Shown: piece after piece, positions 51,101 to 61,352 of the stretch
How the letters are laid out: every line of letters starts with the position of its first letter
Numbering within the stretch: the stretch's first letter is position 1
NCBI GenBank assembly: GCA_963576725.1
Contig: OY755241.1
Location: forward strand, 74,809,001 to 74,873,000
Source: Azorinus chamasolen
Taxonomy: Eukaryota > Mollusca > Bivalvia > Cardiida > Solecurtidae
Reading direction: 5' to 3'
DNA length: 64,000 nucleotides
Made by a program: the position numbers and the translations under genes
The notes under the pieces: generated by a model
Seen by the model: the letters and a program-made list of their open reading frames with translations, nothing else
Told to the model about the DNA's origin: nothing
Databases searched by the model: none

Positions 51101-54100
51101 TATAACAGGGACATTTTTCGATATAAGTTCAAATTGGCAATCTTCATAAGAATGGTTGACCATATACATGTACCATGATTTTATCATGTTCTTGAAAATA
51201 TGTGTTTATTATAGGGACTATACTTTAAGAATAATTATGGAAAAATAGTCAAACAGGGAGAGCCACACACGAAACGACACCGCACCAAACACCATCTAAC
51301 AAGAAACGGTAAAGCCACAAGACAAAACATAACAGGACGCATATCATGACGAAACACATTAAACATTAAGCATATTAAACAACAAAATTGACCGTAGGCT
51401 GAAAGCAGGAGTGCCGCCTTGGAACGGCCAGCAGCCAAAAAAAAAGGGCTACTGGGGGACTTAAACCTGGTTTACGGGTACCCAACCTCGTCCTTATCCC
51501 ACTTTCACCAAAGTCAAAATGTAAATAAAATTCCCCCTCCAGACTTCTTTGTTAACGGTGACTTAAGTTAACCATTTTCCTCATATAAGCGCATTTTCAC
51601 GCATTTGCGACCAGAGTAGACCCAGATCAAACGGCTCCTTTAGGACTATAGGGGCCGTTTGATCAGGGCCTCCTTGATATAGCTCCTATAGGAGCCGTTT
51701 GATCAGGGCCTCCTTGATATAGCTCTGATCCTGCAGTTTTTGTCAAAGCAAAAAAAATCCTTGAAAACTTATAGTATAAAACTTCAGCTAATGAATATGC
51801 ATGGTGTTATAATTTCTTACGAGAATACTGAACAGGGAAAGGGTTAACATTTAGCTTGCTGATTAAACATGTAGAAAATATCCATTTCAGTTAAAACAAC
51901 TGATTTATCTTGCATTTCTTTTAACCCATTACTTCATATCGACGCGTTTAATGAACTGAATGTTTAAACTGATACATGAAATACAGTATGCGGGACACGG
52001 ACATGAGAAAACATTAAATTGTAAGCACACATAGGTATGAATAGTCGTTAAGATTTCATTGCTTTATCTCCACAGGGAACATCATCAACACGTCTAGCTT
52101 CGTAACTGTACAGCCGGTGAGTATTTGCGTTTTAATTGTTTTACCATTTCCCTATTAAATATTCATGTGATAAATAATTACTTCATGGATATTTATTGTT
52201 TGACTTTTTTAAATTTGCATATGAACATTGGATTGTTTGGTATATGTGGAATTTGTAGCGTTAGATCTATTTCTTTTTCAAATCAAACACGGCATAATCT
52301 ACAAGGAGCTTCTGTTCTGCGTCTACTCTGTTTTCATGGTGTGAGGGATGTTATATGGAGAGCATTTGTCAATAGCCCTTTACTCCATGTACATGTATAT
52401 GCATATTAACCCTTCGCTTGTTGAATTTTAAAATACATTTCTCCTTCTTTACCCATGCCCTGTTGTATAATTACATATATCTTCACTGTGTACACGTATT
52501 TCGCTGCGCAATCACTGCTATGGAGTGCACTGGTTGCACAATCAACTTGTAAATAGTGCAGACCCTGATGAGACAGCTCCTGCAGGAGCTGTCTCATCTG
52601 GGTCTTCACTATTTACAGGTACGTATATTGACGTGAATAGCAAGCGAAGGGTTAACATTTTCTGGCAACAGAGAAGACTCAGGCCAGACAGCTCCTGTAT
52701 GAGATGTCTGATTAGGATCTGCTCACTCTTCGCTTAAAGAATATATAGACCAGATTCTACAGTTTCTGTCATGGCCAAACAATACTTCGTTCATTCACCG
52801 TTATAAACATTCTCTTAATTACTACTCAAGTTTTACAGACTTCTATAACGCCTCATTTATAGATTCGTTGCATGCTATGAAAAACTAGTCGCTGATGTCC
52901 TTTACAAAACAGTGTAGACACAGATGAAAGGGTGTCTACATTGTTTGTCATGTGACACCTTTCCTTAACAGAGTTCCCGGAGTATTCAATGTAAATATAT
53001 GTCGGAATTTTGGAAAAGCTTTTATGGCAGTTCAGTGTTGAGTTAGTTAAAGGTTAGACACTTCTAGCATAATATTTTGCAAAGTTTATAATTAGTCGTC
53101 CATTTTGTGTAATTATTATTAACTGACTTCACGTATATGTGTGTTTACTCTTCACGTAGTTTGTTTTAATTGACTTATGATATATGTAGTTTAGTTGTTT
53201 AGTTGACTTAATAAACAACAAACCCTCTTTAAACCGAACCTTTTCTAAGAATTAAGAACTATTTATGCAGGTGGCTGCTTGATGTAGGGTGAAAACCATG
53301 TATAATCTGTCTTAATATACCATTAAAAAGTCTTCATCCGGGTCTTTAAGACAGGTAGTAGCTTAAAGCAGGTCGAATTATTGTGTCTTGCATTACTGAA
53401 CATCCCTGTCTTCAATAAATTAATGGTTACTTAAGGCATGTTCTGCTGTACTTACTTGCGTGTTCTACTTAACGCGGGTTAGTGTAACTTATATGTCAAT
53501 CAATATCTATGTCCAAATTCTTGATATTTGATATTTCGATGTAATTTTCTGTATCCATGGCAAGAAAGAATTCTTCATAGCTATTGTGCATTATTCGTTT
53601 TATGTAAAAACAAAACAAATGCGTCTCGTCTGGATCTAAACTGTTTGCAAAGATAATTAATGCTAACCCATTACTTGCTTAATTTGCCAATGACAATGAA
53701 TTGACAGAAATAACGTCTCTTTAGTATGCTCAGTTAACAGTAATCGTCACAGCTTTATGCAACTGTTCACACATTTAAATACCGAAATGTTGTGATAACT
53801 GCTATGATTTCGTTCTATAAATTTGCGAACATTAATGTAAACTGAACGCAAGGCTCCGTTTTTCAGAGAAGCGTGGCTGGTATATATTGTATGAGCAAGG
53901 CAGCGGTCAACATGTTCACGGAGTGCCTGGCCATAGGTAAAGTATACTATAACGTCTCATCGTCCCGCTCAACCCTACCTCATCACATAGCCTATCAGTG
54001 TTTAATCGATCCATGTTAGAAATGTTGCATGTGTGACTATTTATCAGCTTTTATAATGGTATATGAACAAGAAAATGTTTGGCAACGGTAGAAACTGTGG

Positions 54101-57100
54101 AATCAGATCTATATAATCCCATAAGCAGACATCAGACCCTGATCAGACGGCTTCTATAGGACATGGATCTGTTCCTCTATGGTCTCTCTGAACTGGGTCT
54201 ACACTGCTGACAAAAGACAATACACGTGTATCCAGTTTTTCAAAGGGTTAACGCTTTACCTGGTATACATGTAGACGTCTTGGCCAACAGAGTTGACCCT
54301 TAACTAAAGCTTTTATTTGAGTCTGAGTTCGTTCTCAAGATTTTGATTGGTCAATTTTGAGCCTTTGGCTCAAATCTGACCAATCAAAAGCTTGAGAACT
54401 CAAATCTGACCAATCAAAAGCTTGAGAACGAACTCAGACTCAACAAATTTTTTTATAAACATGGACCCAGATTCTGATGTTTGCCAATGGAATACTATAC
54501 AGTAGAACCTCTCTTAATAACGGTCATTCACTTATTGAACATATGAGTCTTAGCTAGCAGATGATCGCTTAATGCAGGGCAAACTTAATGTAAAAAAAAC
54601 TTCTATAAAAGCTTTTTGCATTACTTTTGACCTGCAGTAAGCTACCATCTGCCTTACAGATCCATAATTAGACCTCTTTTCGGTGTCCACTTACGACATA
54701 TTCTGCTGTAGGTATGGTTCTGCAGTTTATGTCATGCCTAAATCTTCCTGTGCTGCCGTTTCACTGATGTTATGATATAATCATGAGGTAAACGGTTCAA
54801 GCAGTCACCCAAAAGAAATCTAAATGTTGATTTTTCAGGTCATTCAAAGGCTCCCTGTTTGTTTCATTGTCGGTTTACAGAGACGGTCCTCTTTGTAATT
54901 ACAATATGCATATATTACATTTACTTTAACCAGAACACATAACAAATACAAACAAAAACGTTTAAAGTTGACCTTGCAAGTGAAGTCGCGTATAGTGGGA
55001 TGAAGATTACATATGGTTCCTATGTTGTCTGCTACAATTTTCATTCTTTGTTTTTTCTTAATTTTTTTAAAAATAATAATAATAATAACAGAAGCAAACA
55101 ACTGTAGTTACATTAACAAACAGTTTGGATCCTAATGACAATTACTCTGCGTTCCATCTCGATAAAAATAAAAGAATATTTACACAGATTTGCCATTGGT
55201 AGCGAACAAGTTAACCTTGTACATGAATTTCGAAATGTCAGCATACATGCTCACCAATATACAGCAAAACCCCGCTAACGCGACCACATAAAAGAGGTAT
55301 AATTATGGGTGCTAGATGCAGGTGGTAGCTTAATGCATGACAAAAGTAATGCAGAAAGCTCCTAGAGGAGCTTTCTGCATTACTTTTGCCATGCATTAAG
55401 CAACCACCTGCTTATTAAGACATCCATGTTTATTCATTAAGTGGTCGCATTAGAGGGGTTCTACTATAGTTGATATTGTAAATGAATTTACTGCATCAGA
55501 ATGCTGTACAAGCATGTCTTCAGTTATAGCTGTCATAATGTTATGTACAGTAGAACCTATTTAAAGTGGCTATCTAAAACATGTCTAATTATGGGTCTGT
55601 AAGGCAGATGGTAGCTTAATGCAGATCAAAAGTAATACAGAAAGCTCATGTAGGAGCTTTCTGCATTACGTTGGCCCTGCATTAAGCAACACTCTGCTTT
55701 TCTAAAACGCCTATGTTCAATAAACGAATGGCGGCTTAGAACAGGTTCTACGATAATCATAAACTTTGGAAAACGCAGGTGTGTCTAGTTGATAAACCAA
55801 GTACAGTAAAACCCCGCTAATACGACCACCAAAAAGGGGCATAATTCTGGGTGGCAGAGGCAGGTGGTAGCTTAATGCAGGACGAAAGTTATGCAGAAAG
55901 CTCCTATAGGAGCTTTCTGCATAACTTTCGTCCTGCATTAAGCAACCACCTTCTTTAAACGACATCAGTGGCTGTTTATTAAGTGGTCGCATTAGCGGGG
56001 TTTCACTGTACAGTAAAACCCCGCTACTACGACCACAAAAAAGGGGCATAATTCTGGGTGGCAGAGGCAGGTGGTAGCTTAATGCAGGACGAAAGTTATG
56101 CAGAAAGCTCCTATAAGAGCTTTCTGCATAACTTTCGTCCTGCATTAAGCAACCACTTTCTTTAAACGACATCAGTGGCTGTTTATTAAGTGGTCGCATT
56201 AGCGGGGTTTTACTGCACTTAGACTAAGATGGCTATATATGGCTCATTTTCTAATTTCCATGTAGACCTTGGTCCGTCCGGAGTGCGGGTGAATTCTATA
56301 AGGTAAGTATAGATCGGTGCACTGATTACCTGTTAAGCTGTGGCATTGCCGTCACGTGCAAACACACTGGAACCAGATCAGTCACGAAAATGACTCTACA
56401 TTCGAAAGATCTACATGTCGTTTCGGTAATGGGTCATTTAATCCTTTACTCCTTGAATATCCATGTAAGAACTAATGATACCATGAATATTAATGAGATG
56501 TTCTTGTATAAAAGCATAGGAGCACTGTAAGAGTTGGCCATAGTATAAACTATAGAATCAAAGCTGTATTATTTTCTTGAGCAAACAGAGCATACCCTTG
56601 TCATTGAACATTACTTAGAGGGTATTTTAACCCTTTCACCGCCGCAGTCGAGTAAATGCACCACGACAAATAGTGCAGTCCCAGATCAGACGCCGCCTTT
56701 TCAAGGCGGCGTCTGATCAGGGACTTCACTATTTGTCTCAATCTCTATTTCTATATATGTGCTTTATTCCTTTGAAATTTGCATTTATTTATTTCATTCC
56801 CTTATTTTACTGAATGATTTAACAAACTTGGATTGCAGACGACAATTAGAAATTTGGCGCCGAAAGGGTTAAATGACATAAGAAAAGTATAAAATTGGAC
56901 AGTGCAGAATGTGTACAATCATCTCTATATTATTCCGTAGGCCAACTTAGCAAACTCTGATTAGGCGGCTCAAATAGGAGCCGTCTGATATGGGTCTTAT
57001 CTTTATGTAAAATGACATATCTATGGAGTGAAGTGTTAATCAGTGCTTTCAATTTCAGTCCTGGGGTCACCGAGACTTCATTCTTTACCAGAAGTGGAAT

Positions 57101-58474
57101 ACCGGAATCGGGCGTGGGTCAGGTAAGTTATGGTTCATATTATACATAATTTAACCTGTAGTGGTTACTAAAGGTGTCTATTTGAAAGTGTATGATATAA
57201 TCGGTATTTTTTTTAAATTAAAAGCTTAACATTTAATACATTTCATCCTTTACTGAAATAATAAGATACAAATAATAAGATACAAATAGTAAGATACAAA
57301 TAATAAGATACAAATAATAAGGTGCAAATAATAAGATACAACTTATAAGAGGCAAATATAAGATGTATGTTAAATGATACCACTATTGCATATTTAACCC
57401 TCTCTCTCATACAGACAACGTATGACATATTTGCAAACAACATAGACACAGATCAGACAACACCCTATAGGAGCTGTCGTACCAAGGTCTGCTCTGTTTG
57501 CTTATGGAATCTAATTTTACACTTTCCGTCATGATAACAATCCATTTTCCAGCAAAACAAAATATCAATGAATATTCATGAAGTTGTGCATTGTTGTATA
57601 AATATTCATGAGGTAAAGGGTTAAACGAAGACCGAACTGTAATGTTCTTGTCAAGGATTGGTGCATATTTAAAGTGTTATGGATCTCGAAGACCGAACTG
57701 TAATGTTCTTGTCAAGGATTGGTGCATATTTAAAGTGTTAGGGATCTTTCGTTAACCCTTTACTACATGCATATTCATATAAGAAATAACATTTTCATGA
57801 ATATTAATTAGAATCGGTTATTAAAAAGCCCTATGATCACTTAACCTTTTGGTCCTATCTGTATTATTGCATTAGCAAACGGAGCAGATCCTGTTTAGAG
57901 GAGCCGTCTGATCTGGGTCTACTTTGTTTGGAAAGACATAGAAAGGCGTATTAATGGGGTAAAGGCTTAAAACGATTTCTTGTCATGCAAGACGAGCATC
58001 TGCATCCTCACACGGCGCTCTTGTTATTACAATTCCCTGTGCCATGTGTGAAGTTAAGATAGAAAATTAAATCTTGTTAGTTTTACCCGCTGTTACAAGT
58101 TATGTCTGCTCAAATATGAATTGAGCGCATGTTTGAATACTTCCGATTCGATCAAACATTAGAGGAATATTGACCGATGGTCAAACAGCGTGGATCCTGA
58201 TGAGACGCCGAGTTACTCGGCGTCTCATCTGGATCCAAGCTGTTTGCAAATGTGAGTCAGGTTGGGGAATGCGTTAAGATAACTTCATTACGGTTATCGT
58301 TGCCTGTGTTTTCTTTTCAATTAGTTTTTCGAGGGAGAAGCAACCCGTACCCCACTTGGGCGTGTTGGGCAACCAAGAGACATTGCGGATGCCGTGGCAT
58401 TCCTCGCCTCTGACGCCGCTCGGTACGTCAACGGTCATCACCTGTACGTCGATGGAGCATTACACCATGTGTAG
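45162..58474 (+). CDS. Classical short-chain dehydrogenase/reductase (SDR), nine exons
   Basis: Exons: 45162-45198, 48158-48297, 49488-49580, 50663-50801, 52076-52116, 53867-53936, 56266-56302, 57059-57122, 58325-58474. They total 771 bases (256 codons); all introns are GT-AG and phases fit. The N-terminus MESLAGKAVIITGG starts directly at the Rossmann fold, with TGGSSGIG at 12-19 for NAD(P) binding, VNNAG at 91-95, and the tetrad Asn117, Ser144, Tyr157, Lys161 (YCMSK). VNSISPGVTET (182-192) and the C-terminal VNGHHLYVDGA are also classical. Length equals the family norm of about 250. No signal peptide or membrane segment, so probably cytosolic. Arg41 after the second strand (ITGRN) suggests NADP(H), tentatively. 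FabG/DHRS-like; the substrate is unknown. The first-exon ATG is chosen because it gives the normal N-terminus. Expression is not demonstrated. Confidence 0.93.
45321..45601. mobile_element. Pogo-type MITE in intron 1 with amplified right end
   Basis: ACAGTTAACCCCGATAGTAC opens it and GTATCGAGTTTTTCTGTA closes it. The core AGGTAGCAGCTTAATGCAGG pairs with its inverse. The right flank CTAGAAGTTCGTAGTATCGA is tandemly present three times (45484-45597). Confidence 0.75.
45655..45797. repeat. Short tandem motif bounded by inverted ends
   Basis: About eight copies of GAAGTTACAACT-like units lie between CATACGACGATCGCAACT and inverted AGTTGCGTTCGTCGTATG. Confidence 0.7.
46419..46625. mobile_element. 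Pogo-type MITE in intron 1
   Basis: ACAGTAAAACCTCTATATAA and inverted TTATAGAGAGGTTTTTCTGT. The core AGCAGGTGGCTGCTTAAAGC with GAACGCTTCTATAGGAGCGTTC is a perfect palindrome. Confidence 0.85.
46747..47010. repeat. 31-bp minisatellite in intron 1
   Basis: About eight to nine copies of CAGCTCAGCTATTACCCTGA followed by CACACCAGTAC, with scattered substitutions. Confidence 0.9.
47468..47654. mobile_element. Pogo-type MITE in intron 1
   Basis: TACAGTAGAATCCCTCTAAT and ATTAGAGGGGGTTTACAGTA at the ends, with the family core CAGCTGGTTGCTTAATGCAG and GAAAGCTCCTATGAGCTTTC. Confidence 0.82.
47724..47788. repeat. Hairpin of the CAAACAGTTTGGATCC family, copy 2
   Basis: GAGACGCCGAGTTACTCGGC palindrome flanked by CAGTTTGAATC and GGATCCAAACTG. 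Confidence 0.8.
47935..48082. repeat. 27-bp minisatellite ending 75 bases before SDR exon 2
   Basis: Five copies of CCGTGTGCGTATGCCATTAA followed by AACTGCC. Confidence 0.92.
48494..48743. mobile_element. TTAA-ended MITE (piggyBac-like) in intron 2
   Basis: TTAACTCTTCGCTTGCT to CAAGAGAAGGATTAA, 250 bp. The core GAGACAGCTCCTGCAGGAGC matches the family. Confidence 0.85.
49684..49892. mobile_element. Pogo-type MITE in intron 3
   Basis: TACAGTAGAACCTGTCTTAA at the left and TTAAGACAAGTTCTACTGTA at the right. The core AGCAGGTGGTTGCTTAATGC and its inverse surround CTCCCATATGAG. Confidence 0.87.
49904..49998. mobile_element. Hairpin MITE GAGTCTGAG family, copy 1 (intron 3)
   Basis: GAGTCTGAGTACGTTCTCAA and inverted GAGAACGAAACTCAGACTC. 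Almost the whole 95 bases are stem around GCCTCTGGC. Confidence 0.85.
50337..50586. mobile_element. TTAA-ended MITE (piggyBac-like) in intron 3
   Basis: (A)TAACCCTTCGCTTGCT to AGCAAGCGAAGGGTTAA, in the opposite orientation to the copy at 48494. Confidence 0.85.
51235..51560 (-). mobile_element. Penelope-type 3' UTR fragment, subfamily C (intron 4)
   Basis: GCCGCCTTGGAACGGCCAG, GGGGGACTTAAACCTGGTTT and AAATTCCCCCTCCAGACTTC follow the order of the other copies at lower similarity. Confidence 0.65.
51605..51728. repeat. Hairpin of the GTAGACCC family with a tandem duplication (intron 4)
   Basis: AGAGTAGACCCAGATCAAAC and a doubled GCCGTTTGATCAGGGCCTCC followed by TTGATATAGCTC. Confidence 0.7.
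52406..52655. mobile_element. TTAA-ended MITE (piggyBac-like) in intron 5
   Basis: TTAACCCTTCGCTTGTT to AGCAAGCGAAGGGTTAA, 250 bp, in the same orientation as the copy at 50337. Confidence 0.88.
53225..53455. mobile_element. Decayed pogo-type MITE pieces in intron 5
   Basis: CTCTTTAAACCGAACC, GCAGGTGGCTGCTTGATG and a second partial core GACAGGTAGTAGCTTAAAGC, ending GGCATGTTCTGCTGTA. Confidence 0.5.
54319..54441. mobile_element. Hairpin MITE GAGTCTGAG family, copy 2 (intron 6)
   Basis: Same as 49904-49998 but part of the right arm (CTGACCAATCAAAAGCTTGA) is duplicated in tandem. Confidence 0.82.
54498..54710. mobile_element. Pogo-type MITE in intron 6
   Basis: TACAGTAGAACCTCTCTTAA to CATATTCTGCTGTA. 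The core GCTTAATGCAGGGCAAACTT is partly decayed. Confidence 0.75.
55260..55467. mobile_element. Pogo-type MITE in intron 6
   Basis: TACAGCAAAACCCCGCTAAC to ATTAGAGGGGTTCTACTA. The core CTTAATGCATGACAAAAGTA pairs perfectly with its inverse around CTCCTAGAGGAG. Confidence 0.83.
55546..55752. mobile_element. Pogo-type MITE in intron 6
   Basis: TACAGTAGAACCTATTTAAA to CTTAGAACAGGTTCTACGA. The core GATGGTAGCTTAATGCAGAT pairs with its inverse. Confidence 0.8.
55802..56010. mobile_element. Pogo-type MITE in intron 6, first of an abutting pair
   Basis: TACAGTAAAACCCCGCTAAT to ATTAGCGGGGTTTCACTGTA. The core GCTTAATGCAGGACGAAAGT and GAAAGCTCCTATAGGAGC form an almost perfect hairpin of about 209 bases. 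Confidence 0.88.
56009..56216. mobile_element. Pogo-type MITE in intron 6, second of an abutting pair
   Basis: TACAGTAAAACCCCGCTACT to ATTAGCGGGGTTTTACTGCA. It differs from its neighbour at only a few positions and shares the TA at 56009-56010. Confidence 0.88.
56637..56872. mobile_element. Second TTAA-ended MITE family in intron 7
   Basis: TTAACCCTTTCACCGCC to GGCGCCGAAAGGGTTAA, 236 bp. The core hairpin is AGTCCCAGATCAGACGCCGC and its inverse. The ends are related to the CCCTTCGC family; the inside is unrelated. Confidence 0.8.
57245..57345. repeat. 14-bp tandem repeat in intron 8
   Basis: Six to seven copies of AATAAGATACAAAT. Confidence 0.85.
57627..57747. repeat. 61-bp tandem duplication in intron 8
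   Basis: GAAGACCGAACTGTAATGTT starts two adjacent units that differ by about one base. Confidence 0.9.
58182..58246. repeat. Hairpin of the CAAACAGTTTGGATCC family, copy 3 (intron 8)
   Basis: CAAACAGCGTGGATCCTGAT and inverted ATCTGGATCCAAGCTGTTTG around GCCGAGTTACTCGGC. It ends about 80 bases before the last SDR exon. Confidence 0.82.
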
Positions 58475-58578
58475 TGTAATGTGTAAACGAATGTGTTAGA
58501 CATCAGCAGATGATTAGATCTGTGCAGCGTATTGCATCATTGATGTCAGGCCATTTTAACCGTGTTAATGCATGTAGA

Positions 58579-58889
58579 GTTGAACTTCGATATCTCGAAC
58601 TTCAAGCGACCATACTAATTTCTTAATTACGAAATAACACAGGTTCGAGTCACCAGACATCTAATCTGACAATATTCTCAAGTTAACAGCTTAATGCAGT
58701 TCTAAAGTAATGCATGTAGGAGCTTTCAGCATTGCTCTAGACCTGCATTAAGCTGTTGCATGTGTTTCTCGATATGCGAAGTGATACATTTTAGAACAAT
58801 TCTGTATTGAAAATTTTGTAAGGACTGAACTTTTAGCTCGAGTTAACCCGAAGTTCGAATTATCCGAGTTTGAGATATCGAATTTCAAT
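58579..58889. mobile_element. Pogo-type MITE, diverged, after the SDR gene
   Basis: GAACTTCGATATCTCGAAC and inverted TTTGAGATATCGAATTTC at the ends. The core AGCTTAATGCAGTTCTAAAG pairs with its inverse. Confidence 0.7.
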
Positions 58890-58948
58890 TGTGTATTGAT
58901 TGTGTATTGATTAGGCTAGTATATTGCATCCGCAATAATGTCAGAGTG

Positions 58949-59198
58949 TTAACCCTTCTCTTGCTGATTTTTAAAATACATTTCTCCTTCTTTACTCATG
59001 CCCTGTTGTATATTTACATATATCTTCACTGTGTACAAGTATTTCGCTGTGAAATCACTGCTGTGGAGTGCACTGGTTGCACAATCAACTTGTAAATAGT
59101 GCAGACCCAGATGAGACAGCTCCAGCAGGAGCTGTCTCATCTGGGTTTTCACTATTTACATGTAGGTATATTGACGTGAATAGCAAGCGAAGGGTTAA
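58949..59198. mobile_element. TTAA-ended MITE (piggyBac-like) after the SDR gene
   Basis: TTAACCCTTCTCTTGCT to AGCAAGCGAAGGGTTAA, 250 bp. Confidence 0.88.
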
Positions 59199-59770
59199 AT
59201 CCATGTTAATGCCAGAATTTCGCATCCATGATCATGGCAGTATAATGCATCAGTGTTAATGTAGTTGTATTGCATCCGTAATAATGTCAGATTAATGTAA
59301 GAATATTGCATCCTTGATAATGTCAGGATAATGCATCATTCATAATATATTTACATTGTATCCGTATTAATATTATATTATTGAATCCATTTTAGTCCTG
59401 AATAATTCATTGGTTACAATGCCCAGTATAAAGCATCCTTGCTAATGTACAGTAGAACCTGTCTTAAGGATGCATAATTAATGGTTCTGTAAAGCAGTTA
59501 GTAGCTTAACGAAAGTCCTACAGGAGCTTTCATCCGGGAGCTTTCATCATTGATTTTGCCCAGCACTAAGCAACCACCTTCTTTTTCAGGCTCCTTTTGT
59601 TCAATAAATGAATGGCCGCTTAGGACATGTCCTACTGTATTTATATTGCATCAATAATAATGTCAGATTATTGAATCCCTGTTATTGCCAGAGTATTGCA
59701 TACTTGATAATGTCAGGATAGTACATCCCTGAATCACATTATGTATACATTATTTCCATTAATACTATAT
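59199..59770. repeat. Degenerate approximately 35-bp repeats around a pogo-type MITE
   Basis: Many copies of TATTGCATCCNTAATAATGT-like sequence. The MITE at 59448-59639 is inserted among them. Confidence 0.65.
59448..59639. mobile_element. Pogo-type MITE, rearranged
   Basis: TACAGTAGAACCTGTCTTAA to TAGGACATGTCCTACTGTA. The core has lost symmetry. Confidence 0.7.
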
Positions 59771-60324
59771 TCTTTGTTTTTCACATATGACACGATATTT
59801 GCACAAAAAGTGTTCACTCAGGTACAGGACATATAAAGCTCAAGTAAAGGAACAATTTACCTCAATTTATGCCGATTGTCTGCTCTATATCGATCGTACT
59901 GAATTATTTGCAAACTAACCAAAACAGATATGCTACGACACTTGATCAGTTAACTATACTGTGTTGGCTATATATGCTGTAAGAATATGAGTAATTTGTT
60001 TACCCATTTCTACATGAACATGATTATCAATTTCATTAATTTATAATAAATAGCAAATGTCCACAGCAGAAACTGTAGAATCAAAGCTATACTATTTCGT
60101 TAGCAAGTTCTACTCATCTTTAGCTATTAACAATGTTTGTTACCTATTTAAATATTTGCCTGCATTGAAGTTGCACAACTAAGTATATGGACATCATACA
60201 CAGTTTGTTCTAGCAAAGTTAGCTTTAGATCTGCGATTAACGTTTCAGACCGTTTGAAATCAACCGGAAAAAAATATTAACTGAAGGAAGACATTTATTG
60301 AAACCATATTAGATACCAATATTC
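59771..60324. other. Non-coding stretch
   Basis: AT-rich. I see no gene or repeat. Confidence 0.35.
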
Positions 60325-60500
60325 TGAAAATGGGTGATCCTTTGAAAGCAAAAGTAAAACTACAAAATGAGAAAATTGCAGACTCGGTTTTATTGAGTCT
60401 GTTCTTGAGTAGTAATTAAAACTGCAACACTACCCACGCCCCCTAGCACCGGCTTAAGCAGTATTCAATTTTCAAAACAAATAACATCAAAACTAATGAT
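60325..60500 (+). repeat. Interspersed repeat R, copy 2
   Basis: Matches 39410-39600 (GATCCTTTGAAAGCAAAAG, GAGAAAATTGCAGACTCGG, ACCGGCTTAAGCAGTATTCA). Confidence 0.6.
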
Positions 60501-61300
60501 TGGCTTCCTTCTAAAAGGAAGCCAAGGACAGACCTGCGGCAGGATTTTTTATCGAATATTTGCTATACACAGGGGCCGTTTGACGAGGTTTTGGCACCGG
60601 GTCGTAAATAGGTTTCTATAAATAACTATTGTGCATATCAAGTAGTACGTGCGTTATAAATAGATCGAAGACGATGAATATCAAACGCCACTGCTTAGGA
60701 GATATATAATGCTTTAATCGTTGCAAGTACATGTAGTTCTTTGAAAAAAAAGTATTCTTTAAATTGGAATTTATCCAGTCAGCAAGCTTCTTTAGTGACG
60801 TAATAAAGGGGTGCGGATAAAATTTGGTTTCTTAGAACAGAATAGAATATATATTAGATTTTATTTACCAACCATGGACCCTCTCGGGTTACAAATGACT
60901 GCATACTAAAACATTTATGATTAACATAATTGACATGAAACTAAAGCATGTGTATCATATCTTAGGCACATATTGGTAAATCACATATAAACAATACATT
61001 TTATTCATCTTGCTTCTTCGCGAAGATCTAAGGCACATGGACACGCCAGTCAAAAGATTGGTTTATGTATCTAGCAAGCACTTCCAAGTGAGCTAGATCA
61101 TCCTATTAGGTTTCTTCCGGTAGTATCTAGAAGGTTTAGGTTAGTGATAATACTAGCCGTTTCTAAAGCATAATGATCCTTAATGATGTAAGTACATGTA
61201 TTTCAATTTTCTGTAAATATGCATATGTTAATGGAATAACGGAAAATCACCAATAGAATAATACAAATAAGAAACAAAAGAAAAAAAGAGAACAGATTTT
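60501..61300. other. Non-coding stretch
   Basis: AT-rich. No supported gene. Confidence 0.35.
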
Positions 61301-61305
61301 TTGGG

Positions 61306-61350
61306 GGTTACAGTTGGATTCGAACCCACGCCAGGTCATACAAAACGTAA
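61306..61350 (-). mobile_element. tRNA-like fragment (SINE head or relic)
   Basis: The minus strand reads CGTGGGTTCGAATCCAACTG, a typical T-arm and Pol III B box. No matching D-arm or acceptor stem was found, so this is a relic and not a tRNA gene. It abuts the truncated MITE at 61353. Confidence 0.5.
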
Positions 61351-61352
61351 AT

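Noticed and set aside
50876..51178. 100-codon ORF in SDR intron 4
   Set aside because: No recognisable domain and located between well-supported exons; random open frame in AT-rich DNA.
61306..61350. A tRNA gene
   Set aside because: Only a T-arm/B box is present; no D-arm, anticodon stem or acceptor stem can be drawn.
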